From assembly GCF_000813965.1 (NCBI RefSeq), contig NZ_JWLI01000005.1:124001-188000 (forward strand): DNA of 64,000 bases. Direction: 5' to 3'. Source of the DNA: Leisingera sp. ANG-M7 (GTDB taxonomy: Bacteria > Pseudomonadota > Alphaproteobacteria > Rhodobacterales > Rhodobacteraceae). The position numbers and the translations under genes were made by a program. Position 1 is the stretch's first letter, and the number at the start of each line of letters is the position of its first letter. Below are positions 61,321 through 64,000 of this stretch, piece after piece. Below the pieces are notes generated by a model, which was not told the DNA's origin, ran no database searches, and saw only the letters and a program-made list of their open reading frames with translations.

Positions 61321-64000
61321 TTACATGCCGAGCAGCGCCTCATCCGCTGCATTTCGGACCTTCCCGGCGGCTTCCAGGCGCACCGGGCCGTAACCGCGGA
61401 TTTCCATCGGCGCTTGCAGGATTTCCATGCAGGCGTCATGGGTGCCAGGCGTGTAGCGCCGGGCAATCTTGCTGAGCGCGGCCTCGTACCACGTCAGCAG
61501 ATCGCGGTGCAGGCGGGCTTCCTCGTGGTAGCCAAAAATGTTGAAGGCGGTGCCGCGCAGGCGGCGTGCCTTGACCAGCAGGTTCAGAGCCGGGCGCAGC
61601 CAAGGGCCAAATGAGCGTTTCAGCGGCCGACCGCGGCTATCCTTTTTGCGGCTCAGCAGCGGCGGAGCGAGGTGGTATTTGACCGTGAAATCACCCTCGA
61701 ATTCGTCCTCGATCTGATGGCGGAATTTTTCACTGGTCAGCAGCCGGGCAACCTCGAATTCGTCCTTGTAGGCCATCAGCTTGAACAGCGACCGGGCCGC
61801 CGCAGCGGTCAGCTGCACCTGTGCCTCAGCAGGCAAGGCGTCGCGGAACCGTGCTAGCGTTTCCTGATACCGCGATGCATATTCGGTATCCTGGTATCCG
61901 GTCAGGAAGGTTGCTCGCCGCTGAACCAGCTCTTGCAGCGTTTCGCCCTCGTCGGGAGTTTCCTTGTAGATGTCCTCGACCAGCTTCCGGTCTGCTGCCA
62001 TGGCGCGGCCGATGGCAAAGGCGAGCCGGTTCTTTTCAATCGCAACGCCGTTGAGCTCGATCGCTTGATCCAATGCGCCGGCGCTGACCGGCACCAGTCC
62101 CTTTTGCCAGGCAAAGCCCAGCATCATGACATTGGCAAGGACCGCGTCGCCCAGCATCGTTTCCGCGGCCTCGTTGGCATCGAAGCCGGAAAGGTTGCCC
62201 GGACCTACAGCGTCGGCGATGGTCCGTTCTCGCACCCCTGCCATCAGGTCGGCATCGCGCCGCAGAACCAGATCGCCGGTGGGCATCTCGGCACGGTTCA
62301 GTACTACCCGTGTGCCCGCACGGTAATGAATCGAGGCCTTGGGCGCTGAGCTTACGACGACATCGCAGCCGATGACCGCATCAGCGCCGCCCTGGTCGAT
62401 CCGCACCTGGTTCAGTGTCTCCGGAGACTTAGACAGCCTGATGTAGCTCAGCACTGTGCCGAACTTCTGGGCAAAGCCGGTGAAATCCAGCACGCTCGAT
62501 CCCTTGCCCTCCAGATGCGCGGCCATGGTGATCAGTGCCCCAACGGTGACAACGCCGGTGCCGCCCACCCCGGTGACGAGGAGGTCAAACGGCTCTGCCA
62601 GGGAGGGAAGGTCCGGGGCGGGCAGCTGGGCTGCCAGTTTGGCGGCGTCCAGCCCGGCGGGCTTCTTCTTGCGCCGGGTTGCGCCCTCGACGGTGACGAA
62701 GCTGGGGCAGAAGCCGTTAAGGCAGGAGAAGTCCTTGTTGCAGGTGGAGAGGTTGATCTTGCGTTTGCGACCGAACGGCGTTTCCTTCGGCTCCACGCTC
62801 AGGCAGTTGGATTCAACCGAGCAATCGCCGCAGCCCTCGCAGACCAGATCGTTGATGAAGGCAAACCGCTTGGGGTCCTCCATCTTGCCGCGCTTGCGGC
62901 GGCGGCGCTTTTCGGTGGCGCAGGTCTGTTCGTAGATCAGCACGGTGACGCCGGGGATCTCGCGCAATTCACGCTGGACAGTGTCCAGTTCCGCGCGGTC
63001 GTGGAAGGTGGTGCCGCTTGGGAAATCCCCATGGCTGAACTTGCCGATGTCATCTGAGATCAGTGCAATCCGCTGCACACCTTCGGCACGGCAAGTCTGG
63101 GCGATGCCATGGACTGAGACCGGCCCGTCCACCGGCTGGCCGCCGGTCATCGCCACCGCGTCGTTATACAGGATCTTGTAGGTGATATTGGTGCCTGCCG
63201 CGACAGCCTGCCGGATCGCCAGCGAACCGGAGTGATACCAGGTGCCTTCGCCGAGGTTCTGAAACACATGCTTGTTTCCATTGAACTGCGAGGCAACGGT
63301 CCACGGCACGCCTTCACCGCCCATCTGGGCATAGCCTGCGGTTTCGCGGTCCATCCAGCTGGCCATCACATGGCAGCCGATGCCGGAAAACGCCTTGGAG
63401 CCTTCCGGCAGCTTGGTAGACGTGTTGTGCGGGCAGCCGGAGCAGAAAAAGGGCGTGCGGGTGGCGCCGGGCACGTTCAGCACTTTCGGCGGCTCAGCCG
63501 TCAGCGCAGCGGCCTTGGCCGGAAGGTTTTCTTCCGGGAAAAACTTGTCCAGCCGCGCCGCCACGATGGGCGCCAGCAGCAGCGGGCTCAGCTCACCGGT
63601 CCATGGGATCAGCGGCTCGCCCTGGCTGTCGTATTTGCCGACCATCTTCTCCGGCTTGCTGCCGGGCCAGTCATAGAAGTTTTCTTTGAACTGGCTTTCG
63701 ATGATGCCGCGCTTTTCTTCGACAACCAGAACTTCCTGCTTGCCCTTCACGAACTTCAGCGCATCGGTGCGGTCCAGCGGCCAGACCATGCCGACCTTGT
63801 AGATGTCGATGCCCAGGCGGCGGCAGGCGGCCTCGTCGAGTCCTAGCAGCCGCAGGGCCTCCATCAGGTCCAGATGCCCCTTGCCGGTGGAGACGAAGCC
63901 GAAGCGGGCGTCTTTGATGTCATAGATTCGCTTGTCGATCGGGTTTGCCTCGGCAAAGGCGCGCACCGCGTCCAGCTTGGCGTGGATGCGGGTTTCGATC
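61321..64000 (-). CDS. Indolepyruvate ferredoxin oxidoreductase, fused subunits, 5' end outside the window
   Basis: 892 residues are visible and the frame stays open to the edge, so the N-terminal part is missing. The protein decarboxylates aryl-pyruvates from aromatic amino acids to aryl-acetyl-CoA with a ferredoxin. Seen in order: the ThDP-domain end (FFCSGCPHNTSTKLPEGSKAFSGIGCHVMASWM, NDAVAMTGGQPVDG), a ferredoxin-like cluster region (CEGCGDCSVESNC ... CNKDFSCLNGFCPSF) and the gamma/beta-type domain (VTGVGGTGVVTVGALITMAAH). Such fused enzymes of about 1,150 residues are common in Alphaproteobacteria. Confidence 0.93.
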   Translation of the reverse strand, partial: IETRIHAKLDAVRAFAEANPIDKRIYDIKDARFGFVSTGKGHLDLMEALRLLGLDEAACRRLGIDIYKVGMVWPLDRTDALKFVKGKQEVLVVEEKRGIIESQFKENFYDWPGSKPEKMVGKYDSQGEPLIPWTGELSPLLLAPIVAARLDKFFPEENLPAKAAALTAEPPKVLNVPGATRTPFFCSGCPHNTSTKLPEGSKAFSGIGCHVMASWMDRETAGYAQMGGEGVPWTVASQFNGNKHVFQNLGEGTWYHSGSLAIRQAVAAGTNITYKILYNDAVAMTGGQPVDGPVSVHGIAQTCRAEGVQRIALISDDIGKFSHGDFPSGTTFHDRAELDTVQRELREIPGVTVLIYEQTCATEKRRRRKRGKMEDPKRFAFINDLVCEGCGDCSVESNCLSVEPKETPFGRKRKINLSTCNKDFSCLNGFCPSFVTVEGATRRKKKPAGLDAAKLAAQLPAPDLPSLAEPFDLLVTGVGGTGVVTVGALITMAAHLEGKGSSVLDFTGFAQKFGTVLSYIRLSKSPETLNQVRIDQGGADAVIGCDVVVSSAPKASIHYRAGTRVVLNRAEMPTGDLVLRRDADLMAGVRERTIADAVGPGNLSGFDANEAAETMLGDAVLANVMMLGFAWQKGLVPVSAGALDQAIELNGVAIEKNRLAFAIGRAMAADRKLVEDIYKETPDEGETLQELVQRRATFLTGYQDTEYASRYQETLARFRDALPAEAQVQLTAAAARSLFKLMAYKDEFEVARLLTSEKFRHQIEDEFEGDFTVKYHLAPPLLSRKKDSRGRPLKRSFGPWLRPALNLLVKARRLRGTAFNIFGYHEEARLHRDLLTWYEAALSKIARRYTPGTHDACMEILQAPMEIRGYGPVRLEAAGKVRNAADEALLGM

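Overview
The window reads as about 64 kb of a chromosome from a high-GC marine alphaproteobacterium of the Roseobacter group (Rhodobacteraceae; Leisingera, Phaeobacter or Ruegeria type). This is inferred from gene content: Xsc/Tpa/TauR taurine dissimilation next to a SoeABC sulfite dehydrogenase, a full C-P lyase set, Entner-Doudoroff sugar catabolism, tungstate uptake, and a fused indolepyruvate:ferredoxin oxidoreductase. Genes are densely packed with many ATGA or TGATG start/stop overlaps. I see no insertion sequence, phage, CRISPR array, tRNA or rRNA.

Layout. 1-4.9 kb: end of an EamA transporter, a lytic transglycosylase, dapA, and an ECF41-type sigma factor with its AhpD-like partner behind an ECF41-like promoter. 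4.9-18.7 kb: taurine/sulfite block (soeCBA, pta, TSUP exporter, xsc, tauR, later tpa), interrupted by a LAS-type peptidase and an ArsR/permease pair. Together these would turn taurine into alanine, acetyl-CoA and sulfate. TauR-like paired boxes lie in front of xsc, tauR and tpa. 19-21 kb: a BKACE enzyme and a class III aminotransferase behind a leader that can fold two ways. 21-26 kb: a DsbA-like protein and zwf-edd-eda. 26-29.4 kb: a CaiB/BaiF CoA-transferase and a CocE-type hydrolase. 29.5-33 kb: nadABC. 33.2-35.4 kb: tupBCA.

35.5-43.5 kb: phosphonate catabolism. phnF is divergent from phnG-H-I-J-K-L-N; a convergent DUF1045 gene (2H-phosphoesterase-like) and phnM follow. phnP is not present, and the DUF1045 protein is a reasonable candidate for its step. 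A Pho-box-like tandem repeat lies in front of phnG. The phnI-phnJ junction carries a 232-base insert with open frames on both strands.

43.5-50 kb: a tightly coupled minus-strand operon with four glycosyltransferases, a histidine phosphatase, a polysaccharide deacetylase-fold protein and a methyltransferase. It looks like a dedicated but unassigned glycan or glycolipid pathway and is the best candidate here for an undescribed system. 50.4-52.8 kb: a large MscS-type channel. 53-60.2 kb: a peptide-type ABC importer operon ending in a CaiB-family protein whose domains appear circularly permuted. 60.6-64 kb: a TetR regulator and the 3' part of an indolepyruvate:ferredoxin oxidoreductase gene that runs off the right edge.
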